Shown here piece by piece: positions 50,190-59,067 of a stretch of 64,000 nucleotides of DNA. The DNA is from Hymenobacter sp. YC55. GTDB lineage: Bacteria > Bacteroidota > Bacteroidia > Cytophagales > Hymenobacteraceae. Under the pieces are notes generated by a model. The model had not been told where the DNA came from. It searched no databases and saw only the letters and a list, made by a program, of their open reading frames with translations. The stretch spans positions 930,001 to 994,000 of the forward strand of contig NZ_JARNTX010000002.1 in the NCBI RefSeq assembly GCF_029433095.1, in the 5' to 3' direction. A program made the position numbers and the translations under genes. Position 1 is the first letter of the stretch. Each line of letters opens with the position of its first letter.

Positions 50190-50723
50190 ATGCGCTTGAT
50201 CTTGCTGCTGGTTTTGTGGCCGGCTTTTCTTTTCGCTCAAACCCCCGCTGTTATGCCCACTGCGTTACCTGCCAAGCCTACTGCCTCCCCTATGCGCACC
50301 TACGCGCTGCGCCTAACGCCTGGTCAGGATTTGCGGCAGCAACTCGATGCTTTCGTGCGGCAGCATCAAATTCGGGCAGGAGCTATGGTAACGTGTGTAG
50401 GCAGCCTCACCCAAGCTACGTTGCGGCTGGCCAACCAAGAAAACCCAACTGTGTACCGGGGCCATTTCGAGATAGTGTCGTTGGTTGGTACGCTTTCTAC
50501 CAATGGCAGCCATTTGCACTTGGCCGTATCCGATTCGACAGGACGAACCTTAGGCGGGCATTTGCTGGATGGCAACCTGATCTACACCACGGCCGAAGTG
50601 GTAATAGGCGTGTTGGAACAGCTCGATTTTCGTCGCGAGCCTGACCCTACGTATGGCTACCGCGAACTAACCGTGTATCCGCTTGCTCCAGCTCCCAAGC
50701 AAAAGAAAGCAGCTGGGCAGTAG
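50190..50723 (+). CDS. Exported PPC/DUF296-domain protein
   Basis: From the ATG at 50190 the protein has 177 residues. It has a signal peptide (MRLILLLVLWPAFLFAQ, cleavage near residue 17) and then a PPC/DUF296 domain at about 35-165. Hallmarks are YALRLTPGQDLRQQLDAFVR, AGAMVTCVGSLTQATLRLAN, and SHLHLAVSDSTGRTLGGHLL, with the HLH and GGHL positions conserved. In plants and bacteria this domain is usually found in cytoplasmic or nuclear proteins, so export is unusual. The His-rich site suggests metal binding. It appears monocistronic, following a large inverted repeat. Confidence 0.83.
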   Translation: MRLILLLVLWPAFLFAQTPAVMPTALPAKPTASPMRTYALRLTPGQDLRQQLDAFVRQHQIRAGAMVTCVGSLTQATLRLANQENPTVYRGHFEIVSLVGTLSTNGSHLHLAVSDSTGRTLGGHLLDGNLIYTTAEVVIGVLEQLDFRREPDPTYGYRELTVYPLAPAPKQKKAAGQ

Positions 50724-50879
50724 AAAGCAGTAGATAGCAAGCCCTACCTGAAAAATATTATTTATGAGAACCCCTCTGACTGTTTCAGAAGGAGGGTCTG
50801 TTGTGTATTATTGTAAGAATATCCGCTTTGTAATAGTGGGCATGCCTCTTGAATTAGCATTGTTTGATTATTTAATTAG

Positions 50880-53800
50880 ATGCACCTTTTACCTTATAGT
50901 ACAACCTGCGCGCTGCTTTTAGCTGCTTGCGCTGCTTATGCACAAGGCCCAGCATCGAGTGGGTTGCCGCCACTTATCAATTCAGCTGAAGTACTGAAAG
51001 AAGGCGTTAAGCTGCACGACAAAGACGAATTTGATGCCGCTATTGCCCGCTACTCCACCGTCACGCCCGGAGACTCTCTGTATGCATCGGTGCAGGCCGA
51101 ACTGTCGCTTACTTACTTAGCGGCCAAGCGTTATCAGGAATCTGCGGATGCCGCTAACCGGGCCCTGGCCTTGCACTTTTCTGATCCCCAGCCATACATC
51201 ACGCTCGGCTCGGCCGAAGATGAATTAAAGCATTCAGACAAAGCACTAGCTGCTTTCCAGGCGGGCTTGAAGCTGTTTCCTTACTACCAAAGCTTGTGGT
51301 ACAACCAAGCAGTAGCCCAGATTGCGGCCAAGAAATTTCAGCCCGGGCTAGCGAGCCTGCAGCGTAGCTTGGAACTACGCCCTGCGCATCCAGCCAGCCA
51401 TTATGTATTAGCCGAACTAGCATCGCGGCAGGGGCAGACCAGCCACGCTATGCTTAGTTTGCTGGCGTATCTGCTGGTGCTGCCCGACGGCCCGAGCAGC
51501 CACGATGTGCTGGTAGAACTGGAACAGCACGCCTCCCATACGGTGGAAGTTAAAGATGTTGACCGTATTTCTGCTCTAACTAGCAATGAGGCTTTCAAGG
51601 AGCTGGACTTGCTGCTCGATTCCAAAGTAGCGCTGCGAAAAGACTACGTTTCGAAAGTGAAGTTTAGCGCCGACCTGGTGAAGCAGGTGCAGTTGCTGGT
51701 AGAGAAGTTTCCAACTACGGCCACACCCGCCGATGACTTGTGGGTGCGCCTCTACGCACCTTTGGTGGAAGTCTTGCGTCAGGGCGACAACTTAACCACC
51801 GGTACTTACCTCGTCCTAGCTTCTGCCGACGATACGAAGGCCGCTCAGTGGGTGAAGAGCAACAAAAGCAAAGTCGAGAAGCTGTACCAAGTGCTTTCGC
51901 CCGCCTTGCTCCGTTTCCGCGACAAGCAACCTGTAGTCCGCGAAGGCAAAACTGCAATTGTGGACGGCTGGTTTGGTGACGAAGGAAATTTGCAAGGGTT
52001 GGGCGCGGGCACTATAGAAGGAAAGGAGCGCCATTTCACGGGGCCCTGGACTTACTTAACCTCAGATGGAGCAGTGGAGGAAGAAGGCAGCTACGGCGCC
52101 GACTTCAAGCGCACGGGAGTTTGGCGCAACTACGGGCCGAACGGCCAACTCACCCGAACTGCCACTTACGTTAATGGTGAAGTGCATGGTCCGGTGCGCG
52201 AGTTCCACGACAACGGAGTGCCGTCGGCGGAAATGACTTATGCGCACGACAAGACCGACGGCGAGATGAAGCTATTCAACTACTGCGGCACCCTAACGGA
52301 AGTGCGCACTTTTCGGCAGGGGCTGCTGCACGGTGCTTACAACACCTTTCATCCCAACGGCAAGCCGCTGATGCGCGTGCAGGTCCGCGACGACAAGCAG
52401 GAAGGCCCGCAAACCACGCTGTACCCGAATGGCACCGTGGAGTATGAGTACAACTACGTGGGTGGCAAAAAACAGGGGCCATTCCAAGTGAATTACGCTG
52501 ACAGCACGCCCGAAAAGCGCGGCTCGTATGATGGGGGCGAACTGCACGGTTCTTACACCGAGTATTTCTCGAACGGGCAAGTGGAGATTAGCGGCACGTT
52601 TACGCACGGCAAGCGCACCGGAACCTGGAAAGAATTTTTCCCGGATGGCAAGCTCAGTGTAGAAAAAACCTTCGATGAAGCTGGCGAATTGCACGGCACC
52701 TACCACGACTACAACTACCAGGGCCGGCTCTATTCTGATATCGACTACGAGCATGGCCGCGTCACGCGTCAGCGCTATTATGATCCGGCTAATGGCCGTG
52801 CCCTCCTTGATACTCCCGTTAAAAAGGGCCGCGTGACCGTGCCAACGCTGAATGTTGACGGTGTTTCGAAAGGCAGCGGCAACTACTTGAACGGGCAAAT
52901 GGACGGCGAATGGCGCTGGGCCTATGCCAACGGTCGGGTGCAGCGGATACGGCACTATCAGAAAGGGTTACTCGAAGGCACTGCAGAAGACTTTTACGCT
53001 AACGGCCAACTCAAGAGCCAATCTACCTACCACAACGACCTGCTGGATGGGTCTTTCATGATGTATTACCGCGACGGTAAACCATCCCAAACGGGCTACT
53101 ACCGCAACGGGCAACTGCAAGGACCCTGGCGCGATTATTACGCCGACGGCCGCGTGAGCGAAGAATACGAAATGCACAAAGGCCAGAAAAATGGCCTGAC
53201 CCGTAGCCTTGACCCCAACGGCAAACTCACGGAGTCGCGCTTGTATGAGTTTGGGCGCCAAGTGCAGGTGTCGACCTATGACACCACTGGGCAAGTAGTT
53301 AGCCGCAATGTGCTACAGCCCGACACCAAAGAGTCGACGTTAGCCTATCCCAACGGTAAGCTGCGCAACCGCGCAGCTCTGGCTTGCTACGAGTACCAAG
53401 GGCCTTCTACGTGGTATTATAGTTCTGGCAAGCCCGAAATCAGTTCCAACTATGTGGCCGGCATGCGGGAAGGGGCATACAAGTCTTTCCACCCCAATGG
53501 CAAGGCAAGTAGAGAAGGAAACTTCGTGGGTGGGCAGCGGGATGGGGAGTGGCGCGAGTATTACGCATCGGGGCAGCTACAGCTTAAAGCATTTTACCGC
53601 CAAGGCAGCATCGACGGCGACGTGAGCTATTACTATGAAAACGGTCAGCTGGATGTGGTGCGGCATTTTCTCTACGGGGCCGAGCAAGGCGTAAGCCGCT
53701 TCTACAACCCAGACGGCGAACTGCTGGTGGAAAAACTGTTCGAGCGGGGCGACTTGGTCGGTTTCCGCGACGGGCGCGACCCGGCCGGACCTTGGCAGCG

Positions 53801-54188
53801 CATCGAGCACATGGCCGGGACTATCAAAACTAGTTTTGCCAACGGTAAGCCTGCGCTAGAGGAAACCATCAAGGGCGGCATGCGGGATGGAACTCGCACA
53901 GTCTACTACAGCTCCGGGCAAGTGTTTAGGCGCATGACGCTCGTCGACGGCTTAATAACCGGTAAGCTGACCAGCTATTACTCATCGGGCAAGCTTATGG
54001 AGGAGGAAGAGTATCTCCATGATGAACGCCACGGCCGCTGCCGCTACTACCGGCCCGATGGGACGCTGGAGCGCGAAGAAAGCTACCGTAGCGGCGAGAA
54101 ATCAGGGCCCACCGTGTACTATAGCCCTCAAGGCAAGCCTATCAAAAAGGAAATTCACTGGAACCAGTACGTGTATGAAGGCAAGTAA
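50880..54188 (+). CDS. Giant exported TPR + MORN/YwqK-repeat protein
   Basis: The 1102-residue protein has a signal peptide (TCALLLAACAAYAQGPA; either a Sec or a poor lipoprotein signal). TPR-like helices lie at about 35-235 (ALALHFSDPQPYITLGSAED, then ALAAFQAGLKLFPYYQSLWY). A linker to about 390 is followed by roughly thirty 22-25 residue repeats of the MORN/YwqK type. Examples are YRDGKPSQTGYYRNGQLQG, YPNGTVEYEYNYVGGKKQG and YYSSGQVFRRMTLVDGLITG. These repeats form an extended beta sheet. No catalytic domain or T9SS tail is visible. The last 14 bases overlap the next gene, a DUF3857/transglutaminase protein, and a second such gene follows, so the three are probably one functional unit. The task of the protein is unknown. 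Confidence 0.85.
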   Translation: MHLLPYSTTCALLLAACAAYAQGPASSGLPPLINSAEVLKEGVKLHDKDEFDAAIARYSTVTPGDSLYASVQAELSLTYLAAKRYQESADAANRALALHFSDPQPYITLGSAEDELKHSDKALAAFQAGLKLFPYYQSLWYNQAVAQIAAKKFQPGLASLQRSLELRPAHPASHYVLAELASRQGQTSHAMLSLLAYLLVLPDGPSSHDVLVELEQHASHTVEVKDVDRISALTSNEAFKELDLLLDSKVALRKDYVSKVKFSADLVKQVQLLVEKFPTTATPADDLWVRLYAPLVEVLRQGDNLTTGTYLVLASADDTKAAQWVKSNKSKVEKLYQVLSPALLRFRDKQPVVREGKTAIVDGWFGDEGNLQGLGAGTIEGKERHFTGPWTYLTSDGAVEEEGSYGADFKRTGVWRNYGPNGQLTRTATYVNGEVHGPVREFHDNGVPSAEMTYAHDKTDGEMKLFNYCGTLTEVRTFRQGLLHGAYNTFHPNGKPLMRVQVRDDKQEGPQTTLYPNGTVEYEYNYVGGKKQGPFQVNYADSTPEKRGSYDGGELHGSYTEYFSNGQVEISGTFTHGKRTGTWKEFFPDGKLSVEKTFDEAGELHGTYHDYNYQGRLYSDIDYEHGRVTRQRYYDPANGRALLDTPVKKGRVTVPTLNVDGVSKGSGNYLNGQMDGEWRWAYANGRVQRIRHYQKGLLEGTAEDFYANGQLKSQSTYHNDLLDGSFMMYYRDGKPSQTGYYRNGQLQGPWRDYYADGRVSEEYEMHKGQKNGLTRSLDPNGKLTESRLYEFGRQVQVSTYDTTGQVVSRNVLQPDTKESTLAYPNGKLRNRAALACYEYQGPSTWYYSSGKPEISSNYVAGMREGAYKSFHPNGKASREGNFVGGQRDGEWREYYASGQLQLKAFYRQGSIDGDVSYYYENGQLDVVRHFLYGAEQGVSRFYNPDGELLVEKLFERGDLVGFRDGRDPAGPWQRIEHMAGTIKTSFANGKPALEETIKGGMRDGTRTVYYSSGQVFRRMTLVDGLITGKLTSYYSSGKLMEEEEYLHDERHGRCRYYRPDGTLEREESYRSGEKSGPTVYYSPQGKPIKKEIHWNQYVYEGK

Positions 54189-56145
54189 GGAAGTGGGCCG
54201 CGCCGCTGCGCTGCTGGTATTGCAAGTAGGTTTGCTGTTAGGCGCTGCACCCGTCAGGGCTCAGCAGCCTACGCAATTGGTTGCTCAAATGCAGGCGCAA
54301 TTTCCCGGCGAGAAAGCAGTGTACCTAGATTACCGCACCGACCTAACCCTGGAGTTAAAAGGCGACTCGGTGGTGATTTTGGCGCGTCATTACCAAGATA
54401 TGCTGCACCTCGATGCCCAATCGGTGGCTTATGCCAGCGACCGGGTATTCAATTCGCATTTCAGCCGGTTGCAGAAGTTGGAGGCCCGCACGATGGTGCC
54501 CGCCGGCAACGGCTACAAAGCGGTTAAGGTGACCGACTTCAAAGAGAAGTTCGAGCTGCAGTCGGGTATATTCTACGATGATACCCGCGCTACTACGTTC
54601 AGCTTTCCGGCCGTGTCGCCGGGGGCGCGCACCATCACGGACTATACCGTGCGCCACCCCGACCCGCGCTTTTTGACGCCGTTCTATTTCGGAGCGCACG
54701 TGCCAATGCGGCATGCCGAGCTAACGATTACAGCGCCGCGCAGCATCAAAGTCAACTACAAGCTGTTTCACGTCGAGAATACGCCCATCAACTTCACCAA
54801 GCAGGAAAAAGGCAATCTGGTAACCTACCGGTGGACTGCCGAAAACCTGCCAAGCCCGCCCCGCGACGACAACGGCCCGGAGGCAGCCTATTACCTGCCG
54901 CACCTCGTCTATTTTGTGGAGGAAGTGCCCTCGGTGGCCGGGCCGGCGCGCAAGATGCTAGCCGGCGTACCTGAGTTGTATAACCTGTATTCGGGGTTCG
55001 TGAGCAACCTCGACCCCAAGGAAAGCCCCGCCCTGCACAAGGTGGTAGACTCCTTGGTGGTGGGAGCTAAAACCGAGCAAGAGCGGGTGCAGCGCATCTA
55101 CTATTGGGTGCAAGACAATATCCGCTACGTGGCTTTCGAGAATGGCATGGGCGGGTTTATTCCCCGCGACGCCGGCCAAGTGTACGCCAAGCGCTACGGC
55201 GATTGCAAGGACATGGCCAACCTAACCCGCGAGATGCTCCGCATGGCGGGCATCAAATCCTACCTCACCTGGATAGGAACCCGCGACCTGCCTTACCGCT
55301 ACTCCGAGCTAGCCACACCCGGCGTTGACAACCATATGATAACGACGTACGAAGCCAGCCCTGGCAAGTATGTTTTCCTCGATGCCACCAACAAATACAT
55401 GCCGTTTGGGATGCCCTCGTCCTTCATTCAAGGCAAAGAAGCCTTGCTGGCAATCGACGGTAAAAACTGCAAAGTGGTGGGCGTGCCGGTGATGGAGAAA
55501 GACCGGAGCCCTATTTCCGACGTGTCGGCGCTGATGCTGGACGATAAGGGTGGGCTGCGTGGCAAAGGCAGCATGCAACTCAGCGGTTACGCGAAGGTGC
55601 GGCAGAGCTATGCCCTTGATGGCCTCGATCAGCAGCAGGAAAACAAGTACGTGAAGGCGCTGCTGGAACGAGGCAACAACAAGTTCTTCGTGGATAGCTA
55701 CAAGGTCAGCCACCTCGATACCCACGACAAGCCCTTGACCATCGACTACGAGTACCGTTTGCAAGACTATGTGCAGAAGCTCGACGACGAAATCTACGTG
55801 AACCTGAACCTGGAGCAGCCTTACGCCCACGACAAGATTGACGCTACCAAGCGCCGCTTGCCTCGCGTGAACGAGTACGCGCATCAAAACCGCACCCGTA
55901 CCGAACTGGAAATACCAGCCGGTTACGACGTGGAGTACTTACCAGCCGCTACCGAGTCGCACGACCCGCTGTTCGGCTTCCGCATCAAGTACGAGCGGCA
56001 AGGCAACAAAATCGTGCAGGATCGGGAGGTGTACATCAACTACCTGATGCTGGAGCCCAAGCAGTTCAGTCAGTGGAACGCCGGTATTGAGAAGCTAAAT
56101 GCTGCCTACCGCGAAACCGTCATTTTCAAGAAAAAGCGAGTGTAG
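54175..56145 (+). CDS. DUF3857 + transglutaminase-like protein, catalytic triad intact
   Basis: From the ATG at 54175 the protein has 656 residues. A signal peptide (AAALLVLQVGLLLGAAPVRA) is followed by a DUF3857 domain at about 40-220 and a transglutaminase-like core at about 290-410. The triad is readable: Cys344 in RYGDCKDMANLTREMLRMAG, His387 in GVDNHMITTYEA and Asp403 in YVFLDATNKYMPFG. The last 240 residues form a beta-rich domain often listed as DUF3858. It should act in the periplasm on amide bonds, in cross-linking, transfer or hydrolysis. The start codon lies inside the end of the repeat-protein gene (14-base overlap), indicating coupled translation. A long upstream extension in the same frame is antecedent coding sequence of the neighbour and not part of this gene. 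Confidence 0.88.
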   Translation: MKASKEVGRAAALLVLQVGLLLGAAPVRAQQPTQLVAQMQAQFPGEKAVYLDYRTDLTLELKGDSVVILARHYQDMLHLDAQSVAYASDRVFNSHFSRLQKLEARTMVPAGNGYKAVKVTDFKEKFELQSGIFYDDTRATTFSFPAVSPGARTITDYTVRHPDPRFLTPFYFGAHVPMRHAELTITAPRSIKVNYKLFHVENTPINFTKQEKGNLVTYRWTAENLPSPPRDDNGPEAAYYLPHLVYFVEEVPSVAGPARKMLAGVPELYNLYSGFVSNLDPKESPALHKVVDSLVVGAKTEQERVQRIYYWVQDNIRYVAFENGMGGFIPRDAGQVYAKRYGDCKDMANLTREMLRMAGIKSYLTWIGTRDLPYRYSELATPGVDNHMITTYEASPGKYVFLDATNKYMPFGMPSSFIQGKEALLAIDGKNCKVVGVPVMEKDRSPISDVSALMLDDKGGLRGKGSMQLSGYAKVRQSYALDGLDQQQENKYVKALLERGNNKFFVDSYKVSHLDTHDKPLTIDYEYRLQDYVQKLDDEIYVNLNLEQPYAHDKIDATKRRLPRVNEYAHQNRTRTELEIPAGYDVEYLPAATESHDPLFGFRIKYERQGNKIVQDREVYINYLMLEPKQFSQWNAGIEKLNAAYRETVIFKKKRV

Positions 56146-56209
56146 CCGCGGCAGGCGAACCTCCTGAATGGGCCTTCTCCCTATCAGCTAGTATCATCTT
56201 TTACTACCT

Positions 56210-58195
56210 ATGAAATTCTTATCAACTATCCGCACCACGGCGGTGGTATTCTTGCTTACGGCTAGCCCGGTGCTGGCCCAAACGGTGCCGGCTGCGCTGC
56301 AATACGCCACCTACGATTGGGACGCCAAGCGCACCAAGCGTCTGTCCATCACTGAGGAAGAAGCAAAGCACCCGGCCATGGTGCTGCGCGAGTTTACGGC
56401 GCACGAATACATGTACAGCACCCAAGACAAGGCGCTAAAACTGTACTCGACCGAGCACCGCATTATGCGCGTGAATACTTCCGACGGTATCGAGCGGTTC
56501 AACAAAATCTATATTCCCGAAGACGGTGGTCAGTTGCTGTCCCTGAAGGCCCGCACCATCAGCCCGCGCGGGGAAGTGGTAGAGGTGAACCAAGGCAACA
56601 TCAAAGAGCTGAAAGACGAAGACGGCCGCCGGGGCTTCAAGATTTTTGCGGTGGAAGGCGTCGAGAAAGGCTCGGAAATAGAGTACGTGTTTTTCCGGGA
56701 GCAGGCCCCCAAGTTCTTCGGGCGCGACTATTTGCAGAGCGACCTGCCAGCGCGGGACGTAACGTTCGAGTTGATTTCGCCGGAGGCCCTCACCTTCGAC
56801 GCCCGGGTGTACAACGGCCCGGCTTCGCCCCGCGACACGTTGTTGGCTGGCAAGCACCACCTCAACATGAAGCTGGCCCACGTACCGGCCGTGCGGGAAG
56901 AAGCTTTTGCCACCGTCGACGCTGAGCGTATGCGTGTGGAGTACAAGCTAGCCTATACCGCCCAGCGCGGCCGGACTCGCCTCTTTACTTGGGCCGATGC
57001 CAGTATGTACCTGTACGAAAGCACCTACACGCTAGCCAAAGACGAAGCCAAGGCGGCCGATAAGATTCTGAAAACTGCCAAGGTGCCAACTGGTGACTTG
57101 GAAACGCGGGTGCGGGCGCTAGAGCAGTATCTCAAAACTAATTTCAATGTGAAGGAAAGCGCCGAATCCAACTTAACTAGGATAGCGGCCACGCACAATG
57201 CCTCCGAAATGGGCATGACCCGGTTGTTTGCGGCCCTGCTGCGGCGCCTCAACATCGAGCACGAGTTGGTAGTGACTTCCGACCGTTCCAGCGTAGTCTT
57301 CGACGAGTCGTTTGATTCCTGGAACTACCTCGACAACTACATCCTCTATTTCCCCGAAACCAAGCAACTGCTGGCCCCCGCCCGTCCCGATTTCCGCTAC
57401 GGCATGGTGCCCCCCGGCTGGACAGCCAACAAAGGCTTGTTCGTGCGAACCGTGAAGCTTGGGTCCACGGAGTCGGCGGTGGGTACTGTGCGCGACATTC
57501 CAACGCTGAGTGCCGAGCAAAGCCCCTATGACCTAGACATCAAGGTGAAATTTTCGCCCGAGCTAGACAAGGCTATTGTGGACATGCACCAAATTCTGGG
57601 CGGCTACCACGCGCAGGACATTCAGCCTTATTACTCCCTGATACCGGAAGAGAAGCGTGCGGAAATTTTGCAGTCGTTGATAAAGTCCAGCGTGCCGGAT
57701 GCCACCTTCCAGAGCGTGAAAGCAACCAATGGCGAGGCCGGATTGAGCCCACTCAATAAGCCGTTTCTGGTAGATGCCAATGTAGAATCGGCTGCGTTGC
57801 TCAACAAGGCGGGCCAGCGCTACCTATTCAAGATTGGCGACTTGCTGGGGCCGCAGTCGGAGCTGTACCAGCCGGAAACCCGGCAGTACGACGTGGAAAA
57901 CGACTATAACCGCCGCTACAACCGCGTTATTACCTTAGAACTGCCAGCGGGCTACCACGTTCGGAACCTGCAAGACCTGAATGCCGACGTGAAAGCCGGC
58001 CCCGATGCCAAAGATCCGCTCTACTACTTCAACTCGAAGTACGATGTGCAGGGCCAGACCGTCAAAGTCACCATCACCGAAGCTTACCGCCAGATTCGCT
58101 GGCCGAAGAAGGACTTTGAAGTGTTCCGCGACGTAGTGAATGCCGCCGCCAACTTCAACAAAGTAGTGCTGGTCTTGGAGAAGACGAAAAGCTAA
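56210..58195 (+). CDS. DUF3857 protein with degenerate transglutaminase domain
   Basis: The 661-residue protein has a signal peptide (TTAVVFLLTASPVLAQ) and the same domain order as the preceding gene. DUF3857 covers about 35-230, a transglutaminase-like region about 300-410, and a beta-rich C-terminal domain the rest. The catalytic triad is missing. The Cys-containing helix reads HNASEMGMTRLFAALLRRLN, with no Cys. The His position reads SWNYLDNYILYF, with Tyr. The Asp position reads KQLLAPARPDFRYG, with no LDAT. It is thus a predicted pseudoenzyme that may bind the same ligand or regulate its active paralogue. It starts 64 bases after that gene and ends in a strong terminator. Confidence 0.85.
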   Translation: MKFLSTIRTTAVVFLLTASPVLAQTVPAALQYATYDWDAKRTKRLSITEEEAKHPAMVLREFTAHEYMYSTQDKALKLYSTEHRIMRVNTSDGIERFNKIYIPEDGGQLLSLKARTISPRGEVVEVNQGNIKELKDEDGRRGFKIFAVEGVEKGSEIEYVFFREQAPKFFGRDYLQSDLPARDVTFELISPEALTFDARVYNGPASPRDTLLAGKHHLNMKLAHVPAVREEAFATVDAERMRVEYKLAYTAQRGRTRLFTWADASMYLYESTYTLAKDEAKAADKILKTAKVPTGDLETRVRALEQYLKTNFNVKESAESNLTRIAATHNASEMGMTRLFAALLRRLNIEHELVVTSDRSSVVFDESFDSWNYLDNYILYFPETKQLLAPARPDFRYGMVPPGWTANKGLFVRTVKLGSTESAVGTVRDIPTLSAEQSPYDLDIKVKFSPELDKAIVDMHQILGGYHAQDIQPYYSLIPEEKRAEILQSLIKSSVPDATFQSVKATNGEAGLSPLNKPFLVDANVESAALLNKAGQRYLFKIGDLLGPQSELYQPETRQYDVENDYNRRYNRVITLELPAGYHVRNLQDLNADVKAGPDAKDPLYYFNSKYDVQGQTVKVTITEAYRQIRWPKKDFEVFRDVVNAAANFNKVVLVLEKTKS

Positions 58196-58246
58196 TCTGT
58201 AATCGAGCTTACTTGACAGCCTGGCAACTGTCAGAACCTTAGAACA

Positions 58247-58304
58247 ACCGAGGGGAAATAGAGCCACAGCAAATACGGTGTGGCTCTATTTCCCCTCGGT
58301 TTTT
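58247..58304 (+). terminator. Intrinsic terminator with 22-bp perfect stem
   Basis: The 22 bases 58247-58268 (ACCGAGGGGAAATAGAGCCA and two more) pair perfectly with 58279-58300 around a 10-base loop, followed by further T (58301-58304). It closes the MORN/DUF3857 unit. Confidence 0.93.
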
Positions 58305-58441
58305 AAACAGCTTACTGTGTAGCGCGAAGAAGAGGTTTCGCGTATTGTTGAATAGGGCTTTTGACAGCACTTTGTTCCGCTGGCTTAGCCACGATGCGTG
58401 AAGCAAAAGACTACATTTATGCTACACTACACTCCGCTACC

Positions 58442-58948
58442 ATGACGCCTGTTCCTGCTGCCTCTGTCGACACGCCGGCTGCTGCGGCTTTCCGACGCAC
58501 CATCTCGAATCCGTTGAAGCTGCGGCTGTTTATGCTACGCAGCCTACCGATGGCCTACTTGGCGGGGCTGCGGTTGCGCGAGGTTACAGCAGAGCGGGCC
58601 GTTATTACGGTGCCGTTCAAGTACCTCACCAAGAATCCATTCCGCAGTATCTACTTCGCTTGCCTGAGCATGGCCGCCGAAATGGCCAGCGGCATGCTGG
58701 CCATGATGTATACCCAAGGTGCCGGTCGTGTCTCGATGTTGGTGGTAGGCCTAGAAGCTGATTTCACCAAAAAGGCAACGGGCCTGATTGCCTTCACCAG
58801 CGCAGACGGCCTCCGTATTGCGCAAGCCATTGCGGACAGCCGCGCCAGCGGCGAGGGCCGCACGGTGGTCTGCACCAGCACGGGCGTGGACCACGCCGGC
58901 GACACAGTGGCCACCTTCCGCATTACGTGGTCGTTCAGGGCAAAATGA
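58442..58948 (+). CDS. DUF4442 hotdog-fold thioesterase-like protein
   Basis: From the ATG at 58442 the protein has 168 residues and looks like a DUF4442 member of the hotdog superfamily. It contains LRLFMLRSLPMAYLAGLRLR, then RAVITVPFKYLTKNPFRSIY, SMAAEMASGMLAMMYTQGAG and a beta-rich second half ending VATFRITWSFRA. Members are thought to act on acyl-CoA thioesters, but few are characterised. There is no signal peptide. Two earlier in-frame starts (58361 GTG-type region and ATG at 58394) would add unconserved residues. It is unrelated to its neighbours as far as can be seen. Confidence 0.82.
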   Translation: MTPVPAASVDTPAAAAFRRTISNPLKLRLFMLRSLPMAYLAGLRLREVTAERAVITVPFKYLTKNPFRSIYFACLSMAAEMASGMLAMMYTQGAGRVSMLVVGLEADFTKKATGLIAFTSADGLRIAQAIADSRASGEGRTVVCTSTGVDHAGDTVATFRITWSFRAK

Positions 58949-59067
58949 AACTGCTAGGCGCATAGATTTCCTGCCAAGTTCGTGGTCTACCGATAACTGC
59001 CACTTTGCCTAGCTATATTGTGCTGGCCGCCAGCTGTTGCAGAAGGGTAAGGCCATTACGATTTGGT

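Noticed and set aside
50117..50644. 175-codon plus-strand frame overlapping the large inverted repeat and the DUF296 gene
   Set aside because: It is an alternative frame of a clear signal-peptide-bearing DUF296 protein and begins inside the loop of the inverted repeat.
54019..54174. Upstream in-frame extension of the first DUF3857 gene
   Set aside because: It is the shifted reading of the repeat-protein gene end; the signal peptide directly follows the ATG at 54175, which is therefore the start.
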